64,000 bases of DNA from positions 167,963 to 231,962 of the forward strand of contig CAMYIE010000002.1 of the NCBI GenBank assembly GCA_947258405.1. The letters are read 5' to 3'. Below, piece after piece: positions 1 through 8,088 of this stretch. This stretch comes from an uncultured Eudoraea sp. (GTDB lineage: Bacteria; Bacteroidota; Bacteroidia; Flavobacteriales; Flavobacteriaceae). Below the pieces are notes generated by a model that made no database searches, was not told the DNA's origin, and worked only from the letters and a program-made list of their open reading frames with translations. Positions within the stretch are counted from its first letter, which is position 1. The number at the start of each line of letters is the position of its first letter. Position numbers and translations under genes: made by a program.

Positions 1-127
1 CGCGCTCATAAAATATTATACGTAATTCGGCGTTTTATTAGCCAAAAGCGATAGAGAATATCTAACGTAAAACCAACGGATGAACAAGAAGGTGCAGTTT
101 ATCCATGAAATTAAGTCCTAAATACAG

Positions 128-1804
128 ATGAAAAAACATTTTATCAAAGTGGTACTCTCGTGTGCGGTAATTGCATCGGGATTCACTGTGAGCAGTTGTA
201 ACAAGATGAAAGGATCCTCTTCCAAAACTGCTTCACGGGCAACCGGCTGGAAGATCAATGCGAAAGAAGGCGGGTTCCAGCATAATTCAGATTTTAAGGA
301 GCAGGAGACAGGCCCGGGACTGGTATTCGTCGAAGGGGGTACCTTTACAAAGGGTAAGGTACAGGATGACATTATGCATGATTGGAATAATTCTCCTAGC
401 CAGCAACATGTTCAATCGTTCTACATGGATGAAACCGAGGTTACAAATCTGATGTACCTCGAATATCTCGATTATCTTAAAGCAGTTTATCCTCCGGAGA
501 ATCCGAGGTATACCAATATTTATAAAGGTGCACTGCCCGATACTCTTGTATGGAGAAACCGTCTTGGCTATAACGAGACTATGACCAACAACTATCTGAG
601 ACATCCGGCATATGCCGAGTATCCGGTGGTTGGGGTTAACTGGATCCAGGCTGTTCAGTTTTCTGAGTGGCGAACCGACAGGGTGAACGAAGCCATGCTC
701 GAAAGAGAGGGGTATCTTGCTAAAGATGCCAAATACCAGGCCGTTACAGGAGAGGTGGAAGGTACGTTTAGTACCGAAGCCTATCTGAACAATCCCGAAT
801 CGGTTTATAACGGCATGATCGATTCATTACAAGGCAACAAAAAGAAAGATTCTATTTCTTCATTCGCCAAGAGAAGTACTGGTATAATTATGCCGGAATA
901 CAGATTACCTACTGAAACAGAGTGGGAATATGCTGCACAGGCGCTTGTTGGAACTAGAGAATATAACAACTACAGGGGTCGTAAAAAGTATCCCTGGGAT
1001 GGGGAATATACCCGTAACGGACAGCGTGTAGGTCGTGGTGACCAACTGGCTAATTTTAAACAATATAAAGGTGATTACGGCGGAATTGCAGGATGGTCTG
1101 ACGATGGAGCGGATATCACTGCCGAAGTGAAGTCTTACAAACCTAATGATTTTGGTCTGTATGATATGGCGGGTAATGTTGCCGAATGGGTAGCTGATGT
1201 TTACCGCCCTATTGTAGATGATGAGATCAGTGACTTTAACTACTACAGAGGAAATGTCTTTATGAAGACGGCCATCGGTGAAGATGGAAAAGTGAAGATA
1301 ATACAGGATGAAATTGTATACGACACTCTTCCTAACGGTAAAGTGATAGCCATAAATCTACCTGGTGAAGTTGAAATGGTAGCTGTGGATGAAAACGAAA
1401 CCTATCTAAGGACAAATTTTTCCGATAGTGACAACAGGGGATATCGCGATGGTGATGCTGGTTCCTCTAGGTTCTTTGAGCAATTCAGCGACGAAGAAGA
1501 CGAAAATGACAGGCGTAAAATGTATAATTCGCCTACCCATACGGTAGAAAGAGATTCTATAGGAAACCTGGTTCGTGAATACGATGAAAGGAACGATAGA
1601 ACCACATTGATCAATGATGAGGTAAGGGTTTTTAAAGGTGGTTCCTGGAGAGACAGGGCTTACTGGCTTGATCCTGCTCAACGGCGCTATCTGCCTCAGT
1701 ATATGGCCACAGATTATATCGGTTTCCGATGTGCTATGTCGCGTGTAGGTTCTAAGTCTAAGAATAAGAATAAGACCGTAAGAAGCAAAAAAGTAAAAAA
1801 ATAA
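128..1804 (+). CDS. gldJ: Gliding motility / T9SS lipoprotein GldJ
   Basis: Outer-membrane-associated lipoprotein needed for gliding and for stability of the type IX secretion machinery in Flavobacteriia. The 558-residue product begins with a lipoprotein signal peptide and a lipobox (VSSC, Cys24). The rest is a formylglycine-generating-enzyme/sulfatase-modifying fold: GGTFTKG near residue 75, an LPTETEWEYAA segment near 260, DMAGNVAEWVADVY near 350, and FKGGSWRD and IGFRC near the C-terminus. The tail is strongly basic. In other flavobacteria gldJ follows porV-porU; those would lie left of the window. An intrinsic terminator follows directly. The family match is clear from the motif order. 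Confidence 0.95.
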   Translation: MKKHFIKVVLSCAVIASGFTVSSCNKMKGSSSKTASRATGWKINAKEGGFQHNSDFKEQETGPGLVFVEGGTFTKGKVQDDIMHDWNNSPSQQHVQSFYMDETEVTNLMYLEYLDYLKAVYPPENPRYTNIYKGALPDTLVWRNRLGYNETMTNNYLRHPAYAEYPVVGVNWIQAVQFSEWRTDRVNEAMLEREGYLAKDAKYQAVTGEVEGTFSTEAYLNNPESVYNGMIDSLQGNKKKDSISSFAKRSTGIIMPEYRLPTETEWEYAAQALVGTREYNNYRGRKKYPWDGEYTRNGQRVGRGDQLANFKQYKGDYGGIAGWSDDGADITAEVKSYKPNDFGLYDMAGNVAEWVADVYRPIVDDEISDFNYYRGNVFMKTAIGEDGKVKIIQDEIVYDTLPNGKVIAINLPGEVEMVAVDENETYLRTNFSDSDNRGYRDGDAGSSRFFEQFSDEEDENDRRKMYNSPTHTVERDSIGNLVREYDERNDRTTLINDEVRVFKGGSWRDRAYWLDPAQRRYLPQYMATDYIGFRCAMSRVGSKSKNKNKTVRSKKVKK

Positions 1805-1827
1805 GATAGGTGAAAACCTCATTCTAT

Positions 1828-1859
1828 AAGCCCCGATGTTTCCATCGGGGCTTTTTTTT
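1828..1859 (+). terminator. Intrinsic terminator of gldJ
   Basis: A perfect 11-bp stem (1828-1838 with 1843-1853) closes a 4-nt loop and is followed by a run of T. It lies 24 bp after the gldJ stop codon and separates gldJ from murF. Confidence 0.88.
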
Positions 1860-1866
1860 ATATTTG
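1859..1866 (+). promoter_or_regulatory. Candidate murF -7 element (TATATTTG)
   Basis: A perfect TAnnTTTG Bacteroidota -7 element starts in the T-tract of the gldJ terminator and ends 5 nt before the murF ATG at 1872. If used, transcription would start at or within a base or two of the start codon. No clear -33 TTG is visible upstream. Confidence 0.4.
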
Positions 1867-1871
1867 TGCCC

Positions 1872-3146
1872 ATGACGATCGGGAGGTTGCATCAACTTTT
1901 CTTAAAGTATCCCGTTGCCTGTACGGATACACGGCAAATCCGGGAGGCTTGTATATTTTTTGCGCTAACAGGCGATAATTTCGACGGTAACAAATTCGCA
2001 TCTCATGCTTTGAAAAATGGAGCTATGTATGCCGTTGTGGATAATCCTGATTTTGCCATTGACAATCGGACCATCCTGGTCGACGATACCTTGAGAACAC
2101 TTCAGGAGCTGGCGACTTATCACAGGAATTATTGTTCTGCAACAGTTCTTGCCCTAACCGGGAGCAATGGAAAAACCACCACCAAAGATCTTCTTTTTGC
2201 GGTGCTCACTAAAAAATACAACACCATTGCCACCAGCGGTAATTTTAATAATCATATCGGGGTACCATTAACGCTGTTGCGCATTAAAAAAGAGACCGAA
2301 ATTGCCATTATTGAGATGGGGGCCAATCATCAGAAAGAGATTGGATTCCTATGTGATCTGGCGCTGCCCGATCATGGTTATATCACTAATTTTGGGAAGG
2401 CCCATCTGGAAGGTTTTGGAGGAATTGAGGGAGTTATTAAAGGAAAATCTGAGTTATATGATCATCTGATAAAGCATAAAAAGCACATATTTTATAATGC
2501 TGATGATACAATTCAGAGGTCCAAACTCGCCACTTATAACAATAAGACGGGCTTCAGCACCAAAGCGGTTGAATTTTTATCCGTGGAATTTTTGGGCGCT
2601 CACCCTTATGTAGCTTTAAAGACCGGAGAATGTCGGATCAATACACAACTGATCGGCAGTTATAATTTTTCGAACTGTTGTGCCGCCCTTCTTGCGGGCA
2701 CTTATTTCGAGGTGCCAATAAATGATATCAAGCAAGCCTTAGAGTATTATATTCCCGAAAACAACAGGTCGCAGGTCATCGAGCGAGACGGTCACAGTAT
2801 TGTACTGGATGCCTATAATGCAAACCCCACCAGTATGCGAGCAGCCCTGGAAAATTTCAAGCAAATGAACGGGGATTTCAAAACGGTTTTTCTGGGAGAC
2901 ATGTTCGAACTAGGCAAAGAATCTACCGAGGAGCATCAGTCCATAGCCCAATTAGTAGAGGATATCAATTTTGATAATGCGTTCTTAATCGGCGAAAGCT
3001 TTTATAATACCGAGACCTCTCTTAATAAATACCGCAGCTTTGAAGATCTTTCCGAATATCTAAAAGAACATCAGCTTGCTCCTTCACAAATACTGATCAA
3101 GGGTTCCAGGGGAATGGCTTTGGAACGCATCCTGGAAATACTGTAA
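1872..3146 (+). CDS. murF: UDP-N-acetylmuramoyl-tripeptide--D-alanyl-D-alanine ligase
   Basis: Cytoplasmic Mur ligase that adds D-Ala-D-Ala to UDP-MurNAc-tripeptide, the last cytoplasmic step of peptidoglycan precursor synthesis. The 424-residue protein has the Mur ATP-binding loop GSNGKTTTKD near residue 100, the IIEMGANHQKEI segment near 150 and the C-terminal DAYNANPTSMRAAL motif near 315. A start at 1836 is possible on paper, but it lies inside the gldJ terminator, so the ATG at 1872 (MTIGRLHQLF) is preferred. Length is somewhat short but normal for Bacteroidota MurF. Confidence 0.93.
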   Translation: MTIGRLHQLFLKYPVACTDTRQIREACIFFALTGDNFDGNKFASHALKNGAMYAVVDNPDFAIDNRTILVDDTLRTLQELATYHRNYCSATVLALTGSNGKTTTKDLLFAVLTKKYNTIATSGNFNNHIGVPLTLLRIKKETEIAIIEMGANHQKEIGFLCDLALPDHGYITNFGKAHLEGFGGIEGVIKGKSELYDHLIKHKKHIFYNADDTIQRSKLATYNNKTGFSTKAVEFLSVEFLGAHPYVALKTGECRINTQLIGSYNFSNCCAALLAGTYFEVPINDIKQALEYYIPENNRSQVIERDGHSIVLDAYNANPTSMRAALENFKQMNGDFKTVFLGDMFELGKESTEEHQSIAQLVEDINFDNAFLIGESFYNTETSLNKYRSFEDLSEYLKEHQLAPSQILIKGSRGMALERILEIL

Positions 3147-3191
3147 GCCGACAACCGTCTGCTGCAAAATTGACTGTTATTTTTCTGCAAC

Positions 3192-3216
3192 AAAAAAACC
3201 ACCGCTAAAACGGTGG
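3192..3216 (-). terminator. Intrinsic terminator of tRNA-Val(GAC)
   Basis: On the minus strand a 6-bp GC-rich stem (CCACCG/CGGTGG, 6-nt loop) is followed by seven T. It starts 5 nt past the tRNA 3' end. In the plus direction there is no T-tract. Confidence 0.85.
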
Positions 3217-3221
3217 TCTTG

Positions 3222-3296
3222 TGGGATATACTGGAGTCGAACCAGTGACCTCTGCCCTGTCAAGGCAGCGCTCTAAACCAACTGAGCTAATACCCC
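3222..3296 (-). tRNA. tRNA-Val (anticodon GAC)
   Basis: A full cloverleaf folds by eye on the minus strand: a 7-bp acceptor stem with one G-T pair, a D-arm starting GCTCAGTTGGT, an anticodon stem CTGCC/GGCAG with loop TTGACAG, a 5-nt variable loop, a T-arm with TTCGACT and discriminator A. The anticodon GAC reads GUC/GUU valine codons. The CCA end is not encoded. The second valine isoacceptor (TAC) is at 48966-49040. Confidence 0.93.
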
Positions 3297-3324
3297 CAAA
3301 CGATCATCCTGATGATCGGGAGAG

Positions 3325-3332
3325 CAAATATA
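3325..3332 (-). promoter_or_regulatory. Candidate -7 element for tRNA-Val(GAC)
   Basis: Minus-strand TATATTTG, a perfect TAnnTTTG match, placed to start transcription roughly 20 nt before the tRNA 5' end. No convincing -33 element was seen. Confidence 0.35.
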
Positions 3333-3345
3333 GCGCCTATTTTCA

Positions 3346-3353
3346 TACTTTTG
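3346..3353 (+). promoter_or_regulatory. Candidate -7 element for exonuclease III gene
   Basis: TACTTTTG matches TAnnTTTG and lies 40 nt before the ATG at 3393, back to back with the tRNA promoter. Its position argues against the upstream start at 3312, which would precede the transcript. Confidence 0.4.
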
Positions 3354-3392
3354 AAATACATACATCACAACTATAAAAATCAACTTCCTGCT

Positions 3393-4157
3393 ATGAAAAT
3401 CGTATCGTGGAATGTTAATGGGATCAGAGCGATAGTAAAGAAAGACTTTTTTAAATCCATCGGGGCAATCCCGTGGGATATCTTATGTTTACAGGAAACC
3501 AAGGCCCAGGACCACGAAACCGCTGAAGCTTTACAAACTGGTGGAGACTTCCATACCTACCACAACGCCGCTGCGAAAAAAGGATATAGCAGTACGGCGG
3601 TTTTGAGTCTGTCCGAACCCAAAGGAATTACAATGGATATGGGCGTTGCCGAGCACGACAGCGAAGGCAGGATCATCTGTCTGGATTATGATAGTTTCTA
3701 TCTGGTAAATGTTTATGTTCCCAATTCAGGTCAGAAACTCGTCCGCCTCGATTATCGCAAGCAATGGGATGCCGATTTCCTAAAATATCTCAAAGAGAAA
3801 GAAAAAACCAAACCGGTGATTGTCTGCGGCGACTTCAATGTGGCACATCGCCCTATCGACTTGAAAAATGACAAATCGAATTACAATAAGACCGCCGGAT
3901 ATACTCAGGTGGAAATCGATGGCATGGACAATTTTATAAACGCCGGATTTGTAGACACCTATAGATTTTTTCATCCTGAGGAAATCGCATATTCATATTG
4001 GAGCTACCGTTTTAAAGCACGAGAGCGCAATGTAGGCTGGCGTATCGATTATTTCCTGGTTAGCGAGTCGCTGACACCTAAAATAAAAGCTGCCGAAATA
4101 TTACCCCAGTACCACGGTTCGGATCACTGTCCGATCTTACTTGATATAGACATATAA
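3393..4157 (+). CDS. xth: Exodeoxyribonuclease III (AP endonuclease family)
   Basis: Base-excision-repair AP endonuclease and 3'-5' exonuclease of the endonuclease/exonuclease/phosphatase fold. The 254-residue product shows the metal and catalytic motifs in order: VSWNVNGIRA at the N-terminus, CLQETKA near 35, VPNSG near 105, GDFNVAH near 140, RIDYFLVS near 225 and the terminal GSDHCPILLDI. The ATG at 3393 gives the standard family N-terminus (MKIVSWNVNG). The upstream extension to 3312 lacks similarity to the family. Transcribed alone, divergent from the tRNA gene. Confidence 0.93.
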   Translation: MKIVSWNVNGIRAIVKKDFFKSIGAIPWDILCLQETKAQDHETAEALQTGGDFHTYHNAAAKKGYSSTAVLSLSEPKGITMDMGVAEHDSEGRIICLDYDSFYLVNVYVPNSGQKLVRLDYRKQWDADFLKYLKEKEKTKPVIVCGDFNVAHRPIDLKNDKSNYNKTAGYTQVEIDGMDNFINAGFVDTYRFFHPEEIAYSYWSYRFKARERNVGWRIDYFLVSESLTPKIKAAEILPQYHGSDHCPILLDIDI

Positions 4158-4247
4158 TTTCTCGAGAGCTGAATGAAAATACTCATTTCCCTGAAGTGGT
4201 TCCGTGTCTAGTCTTTGATTTATCCAATTATTTTTTATTACGTCTAA

Positions 4248-4291
4248 CTGATCCTGATCATTTCATCGGCTGATGACGATTATTAGTTTTG
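4248..4291 (+). promoter_or_regulatory. CRP/FNR-type operator plus -7 element, hsp20 promoter
   Basis: Operator CTGAT-CCTG-ATCAT (4248-4261) is centred 29.5 bp upstream of a perfect -7 element TAGTTTTG (4284-4291). The predicted start near 4297 leaves a leader of about 30 nt before the hsp20 ATG. One of eleven promoters with the same geometry in this window. Confidence 0.75.
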
Positions 4292-4327
4292 CTATCCACT
4301 GAATGTTTAACCTAAAAGTAATAGAAA

Positions 4328-4798
4328 ATGTCACTAGTAAAATTTAAAAAGAAGAACCGGCCGTTCGCCAATCTGGTGACCTCGGATTTCTTTGACATGG
4401 AAGATTTCTTTGATAACCGTTTCTGGAACCGCGGAATGTTTGATGATGATTTCTGGAATGGACGAAAAGGCGAACCCGCTTTGAATATCAAGGAAACAGA
4501 AGACCACTTCGAAATCGAATTAGCAGCACCTGGTTTTGAGAAAAAAGATTTCGAAGTTACCATCGAAAATGGATATTTAAATATTTCTGCAGAAAAATCG
4601 ATGAAAGAAGAGGAAAAAGAAGAGGAATACACCAGAAGAGAATTTAGCTACAAGTCCTTTGAACGCTCGTTGCTTCTTCCTGAAAATGTAATTCAGGAGG
4701 ATATTAAGGCTCGCTATAAAGAAGGTATTCTGAGTTTTAACCTTATCAAAAAAGAGGTAGCGAAAAAACAATTGCCAAAAAAAGTTGAGATCAGTTAA
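4328..4798 (+). CDS. Small heat-shock protein, Hsp20/alpha-crystallin family
   Basis: ATP-independent holdase chaperone of the cytoplasm. The 156-residue protein has a flexible N-terminus (DMEDFFDNRFWNRGMF) and then an alpha-crystallin domain from about residue 50 to 145, beginning PALNIKETEDHFEIELAAPG and ending with KEGILSFNLIKKE, the usual closing strand. The terminal KKVEIS supplies an I/V-x-I/V type tail. It stands alone between a CRP/FNR-type promoter and its own terminator. Sharing that promoter type with the USP operons suggests joint induction; this is inference from the operator. Confidence 0.94.
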   Translation: MSLVKFKKKNRPFANLVTSDFFDMEDFFDNRFWNRGMFDDDFWNGRKGEPALNIKETEDHFEIELAAPGFEKKDFEVTIENGYLNISAEKSMKEEEKEEEYTRREFSYKSFERSLLLPENVIQEDIKARYKEGILSFNLIKKEVAKKQLPKKVEIS

Positions 4799-4884
4799 GA
4801 TCTCGGCATAGGCTTTTGATACCTTTCTGTCTTCTCCAATTAGTCGTCCATGTAGTAAAATTGTCGGCAGAGGGTATTCGATGG

Positions 4885-4915
4885 AACGGCACCTTAAGGT
4901 GCCGTTTTGTTTTTA
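4885..4915 (+). terminator. Intrinsic terminator of hsp20
   Basis: A perfect 22-bp palindrome (4885-4906, arms AACGGCACCTT) is followed by TTGTTTTT. It lies about 90 bp past the hsp20 stop codon, before the converging patatin gene. Confidence 0.85.
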
Positions 4916-4934
4916 TACATGTTAAACCTCTATA

Positions 4935-5702
4935 CTATTTTGAAATACGTTCCAGGAATTGCCCCATTTTCTGTTTGGCGCTTTGGTAGCCCAGTTCGAA
5001 GACCACTTCTGTATCTTTTAAGGAAAAAGTGCCAAATTTGCGTAAACCTTCTGGGGTAATCAGCAGATCACAATCTTCAAATTTATCGGTCGATGTACTT
5101 GCCGCCCTGATCTGGTAAGCACGTTCCAGTACCTGGTATGAATGCTTCATATCCTCAATCTGGATCTTGAGAAAGGGGTTGACATAAACCCCGATGATAT
5201 TTTCACATTCAGCCCTTAACAGATCAACCGGGAAGTTATTGAGTGTGCCACCGTCTATGTAGTAATTACTGTCAATTTTCACCGGTGTAAAAACTCCCGG
5301 AAAAGCCGCTGAAGCCAAAATTGGCCTGATGATCGGGCCTGAAGAAAAAACTTTTAAAGCCCCTTTAAGAACATCTGTAGCCGTTATGAACATTGGGAGC
5401 TTTAGCGTTCCGAAATTGTCTTCAGGAAATAACCGTTTAAAGTCTTTATAGAACTTTTCAGTGTCTACAAAACCCGGTTTGTTCACCGCATATTTGTAAA
5501 TACTGAAAAGATTAACTCCTTTTACAAATTCCAGGATTTCCTGATGGGTATACCCGGCAGCATAGAGTGCTCCGATAATAGCTCCGGAACTGGTGCCTGC
5601 AACATGGGTGGCCTGAATTCCCGCCTCTTCCATGGCTTTGATCACTCCGATATGAGCGATTCCCCTAAAACCCCCTCCGGAAAGTACCAGCCCTGTAGTC
5701 AT
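4935..5702 (-). CDS. Patatin-like phospholipase (RssA/NTE type)
   Basis: Predicted serine acyl hydrolase acting on phospholipids or lysophospholipids. The 255-residue protein carries the complete patatin signature: oxyanion loop GGGFRG near residue 10, nucleophile elbow GTSSG near 38 (GxSxG, Ser39) and the catalytic Asp in IDGGTLNNFP near 150 (DGG). No signal peptide is visible, so it is probably cytoplasmic. It follows the YtxH/holin-like operon on the same strand after about 95 bp and may be co-transcribed. The exact lipid substrate cannot be told from sequence. Confidence 0.9.
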   Translation of the reverse strand: MTTGLVLSGGGFRGIAHIGVIKAMEEAGIQATHVAGTSSGAIIGALYAAGYTHQEILEFVKGVNLFSIYKYAVNKPGFVDTEKFYKDFKRLFPEDNFGTLKLPMFITATDVLKGALKVFSSGPIIRPILASAAFPGVFTPVKIDSNYYIDGGTLNNFPVDLLRAECENIIGVYVNPFLKIQIEDMKHSYQVLERAYQIRAASTSTDKFEDCDLLITPEGLRKFGTFSLKDTEVVFELGYQSAKQKMGQFLERISK

Positions 5703-5797
5703 TGGCCCGATTTGATCAGATTAGGTATGAAAATAAACAAATTCTCAATGAACCGAGACGTTTAATGGCATTCATACCTCTACCATGGTGAATCTCC

Positions 5798-6007
5798 TTA
5801 CTTTCGCTTAAAGAGTTTCCCTAGCAGCAATGAAATCACCACTCCCTGGAAGGTGCTTTCAAGACTTCGCACGAGGTTCCTTGGTATCATGAGGTGTTTG
5901 ATAGTGCTGCATTCAAGTTTCACATATTCTTTATCGATCTGCCGGCGTAACTCCAGAATTTTGAGCTGTGCATCTATTTCCTCAAAGGAATTGTATTGCT
6001 TCTTCAT
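5798..6007 (-). CDS. Small conserved protein, last gene of the YtxH/holin-like operon (DUF6327-like)
   Basis: A 69-residue protein with a charged helical N-terminal half (QYNSFEEIDAQLKILELRRQIDKEYVKLE) and an amphipathic or membrane-associated C-terminal half ending in GKLFKRK. A longer frame reaches 6127, but its first 40 codons overlap the preceding gene. The ATG at 6007 (MKKQYNS) lies just after that gene's stop and is chosen. Small proteins like this regularly follow YtxH and holin-like genes in Flavobacteriia. The function is unknown, perhaps envelope stress; the DUF assignment is from memory of the family and only moderately sure. Confidence 0.7.
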   Translation of the reverse strand: MKKQYNSFEEIDAQLKILELRRQIDKEYVKLECSTIKHLMIPRNLVRSLESTFQGVVISLLLGKLFKRK

Positions 6008-6012
6008 GGTTT

Positions 6013-6354
6013 TCAAAAGAATTTCTTGGAAAAAAAGCGCAAGATCACCTTGTTGATACTGCGCCGCATGGCAAAGACTATAAGTCCTACGACCAGATAA
6101 AATGCTCCCACGAGCAGGAATCCCCATTTATATCCTCCTAAATAGTCGCCGACGGTCATGGCGACCCCTATACTCACAAGGAATAAAAAAAGGAGTCCTA
6201 TACTCGACAGGAGAAAAAACAAAATAAGGGATGTGACCAGGACCATGGAAATCTTAAAGCCCCTTAACTCAACGTATTCAAGGCTATCATCGACATAGTC
6301 GGTCACTCTTTTATCCAATTCGGATAAATGATGCTTCATTTCTTCAAAGGCCAT
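6013..6354 (-). CDS. Phage-holin-superfamily-like membrane protein (Phage_holin_3_6 type)
   Basis: A 113-residue inner-membrane protein: an N-terminal amphipathic helix (residues 1-35), two long hydrophobic helices (about 36-62 and 75-93) and a basic C-terminal tail. The hydrophobic pattern fits the PF07332-type domain that annotation pipelines call phage holin, but the chromosomal context with YtxH is that of a cell-envelope stress protein rather than prophage lysis. It sits 6 bp after ytxH and a few bp before the small downstream gene, so the three form one transcript, probably from the CRP/FNR-type promoter at 6724-6767. Confidence 0.78.
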   Translation of the reverse strand: MAFEEMKHHLSELDKRVTDYVDDSLEYVELRGFKISMVLVTSLILFFLLSSIGLLFLFLVSIGVAMTVGDYLGGYKWGFLLVGAFYLVVGLIVFAMRRSINKVILRFFSKKFF

Positions 6355-6360
6355 CAGCGA

Positions 6361-6690
6361 TTATTTCTGAAGTTCGGCATTCTTCTTTTTAAGCTCTTCA
6401 AGCTTTCTTTCCAAAGTGGCGATAATATCATCTGCCTTATAGCTCATATTGGAAATAGTGTCTTCGAGCTTTTGCTCAAAAGCTACCTTTTTCTCTTCGG
6501 CCGACTTGGTCAGTTCTTCTTTTGCATGCGAGATGCGATCACTTAAGTCGTGCGATACATCAGAAGCTTTTTCTTTGATCTTCCTTCGTGTCTTTTTACC
6601 TTCATCAGGTGCATAGAGAATACCTATCCCGGCTCCAATAGCCGCTCCTGTTAACAACGCCAATAATACACTTCCTGAATTGTCTGACAT
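6361..6690 (-). CDS. YtxH-domain protein (general-stress family)
   Basis: A 109-residue protein with one N-terminal glycine-rich membrane helix (LLALLTGAAIGAGIGILYAP), followed directly by DEGKKTRRKIKEKASDV, the hallmark of the YtxH/GvpP family, and a long charged coiled coil to the C-terminus. In Bacilli YtxH is a general-stress protein; its biochemical role is not known. First gene of a three-gene operon. The leader is about 28 nt from the start site predicted by the upstream operator/-7 pair. Confidence 0.86.
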   Translation of the reverse strand: MSDNSGSVLLALLTGAAIGAGIGILYAPDEGKKTRRKIKEKASDVSHDLSDRISHAKEELTKSAEEKKVAFEQKLEDTISNMSYKADDIIATLERKLEELKKKNAELQK

Positions 6691-6723
6691 GATACTAGAT
6701 TTTAGTTATTATTAATATTTTAA

Positions 6724-6767
6724 GCAAGGTAAGAATTAATACCAAGCGTCAAAATGATTATGGTCAA
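6724..6767 (-). promoter_or_regulatory. CRP/FNR-type operator plus weak -7, ytxH operon
   Basis: Minus-strand promoter: dyad ATGAT-TATG-GTCAA (6754-6767) with the first base of the -7 element at 6731 (TACCTTGC, 4 of 6 conserved positions), giving the same 29.5-bp centre spacing as the other sites. The weakest -7 element in the set, which would fit strong dependence on an activator. Confidence 0.6.
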
Positions 6768-6850
6768 CTCCAGTTAAGAATTCGAAGTATTTTATTTCCA
6801 TGTGAAGGAATATACCGAAAGAAGCTCGCCTGGCTTAAGCCTTTTTCATA

Positions 6851-8041
6851 TCAGCTATTCCGAATGGTAAGGTAGGCCTGTCGTGCAATTTCAATTTCCT
6901 CATCGGTGGGTACTACAAGGATTTTAACCGGCATATCTCCTGTATCTATAGACCGGATTTCACTGGAATCCGCATTATTCTTTTCAGAACTAAGCTCTAT
7001 CCCCAAAAACTCCAGATCCTTACATATCAAGGATCTCAATGCCCTTGAATTCTCTCCAATCCCTGCGGTAAATATCAGGATATCAAGCCCGTTCATTGCT
7101 GCCGCATAGGCTCCAATATATTTCTTTATTCGATAGGCATTCATTTCAAGGGCCATCTGACACTTCAGATCGCCTTGCTGAGCTGCTGCCTCAATCTCGC
7201 GTAAATCTGAAAACCCGGTTAAGCCCAGCATACCACTTTCCTTGTCGAGAAGAGCCTGAATATCATTCAATTCGTAACCGAGTTCCCTGTGCAGATAAAA
7301 AATAATGGCATGGTCTATGTCTCCACTCCGAGTTCCCATGATCAGACCGTTTGAAGGTGCAAAACCTAAACTGTGATCGATACTTTTCCCATTTTTTACA
7401 GCGGTAATACTGCAACCATTCCCAAGATGCATACTGATTATTTTATCGGCTGGCGACCCTGCGAATTCCATCGCTTTTTTTGAAACATAGCTATGACTCG
7501 TACCGTGGAAACCATAGGCCCGGATCCCACGATCCTCATAAAGTGTTTCGGGTATGGCATATTTATGGGATGTTTTGGGCATGGTTTGATGGAACGCCGT
7601 ATCGAAAACAGCCATCTGCCGACTATCAGGGATGAGTTTTTCGGCCAGTTCAATACCCAGCAGGTTGTGAGGATTATGCAGCGGTGCCATCGGGATATAC
7701 TTCCGGATTTGCTTTTTTACTGACTCATCGACTATAACCGTACCTGAAAATTCACTTCCTCCATGGACCACCCTGTGGCCTACCACCTCTATGTCCCCAA
7801 TATCATGTCCCGACTTAGTCTCTGAGTCGAGCAGTGTCCTTACTATACGCTCTAAACCCGCTTCGTGAGAGGGAATCGGCAGCTGTTCGTAAAATTTGTT
7901 CTGGCCATAAGAATAGGTTAAGGTAGCATCTTCAGTCCCGATCCTGTCTGCCACACCACGGCAAATCACTTCTTCCTCAGGCATTTTTACCAGCTGAAAC
8001 TTGATGGAGGAACTGCCGGAATTGATGACTAGTATATTCAT
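6851..8041 (-). CDS. ackA: Acetate kinase
   Basis: Converts acetyl phosphate and ADP to acetate and ATP (ASKHA fold, cytoplasm). The 396-residue protein starts with the phosphate-binding MNILVINSGSSSIKFQL, and has VGHRVVHGG near 105, DTAFHQTMP near 145, FHGTSHSYVS near 178, HLGNGCS near 205 and the terminal TDEEIEIA. Full length. It follows pta by 47 bp, so acetyl-CoA is turned into acetate with one ATP gained. Three universal stress genes precede pta on the same strand; together with the operator before them, this places acetate fermentation under the stress regulon. Confidence 0.96.
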   Translation of the reverse strand: MNILVINSGSSSIKFQLVKMPEEEVICRGVADRIGTEDATLTYSYGQNKFYEQLPIPSHEAGLERIVRTLLDSETKSGHDIGDIEVVGHRVVHGGSEFSGTVIVDESVKKQIRKYIPMAPLHNPHNLLGIELAEKLIPDSRQMAVFDTAFHQTMPKTSHKYAIPETLYEDRGIRAYGFHGTSHSYVSKKAMEFAGSPADKIISMHLGNGCSITAVKNGKSIDHSLGFAPSNGLIMGTRSGDIDHAIIFYLHRELGYELNDIQALLDKESGMLGLTGFSDLREIEAAAQQGDLKCQMALEMNAYRIKKYIGAYAAAMNGLDILIFTAGIGENSRALRSLICKDLEFLGIELSSEKNNADSSEIRSIDTGDMPVKILVVPTDEEIEIARQAYLTIRNS

Positions 8042-8088
8042 ATGAATGCATAAATTTCAGGATATAGGTCTGCTTAGACCCCGGGGGT

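Noticed and set aside
3301..3318. Perfect palindrome CGATCATCCTGATGATCG between tRNA-Val and exonuclease III genes as a further regulon operator
   Set aside because: The arms are ATCAT-N4-ATGAT, the opposite polarity to TGAY-N4-RTCA, and it is not 29.5 bp from either -7 element.
6013..6354. Prophage remnant because of the phage-holin-like gene
   Set aside because: No endolysin, structural or integrase genes nearby; the YtxH context is that of a chromosomal stress operon.
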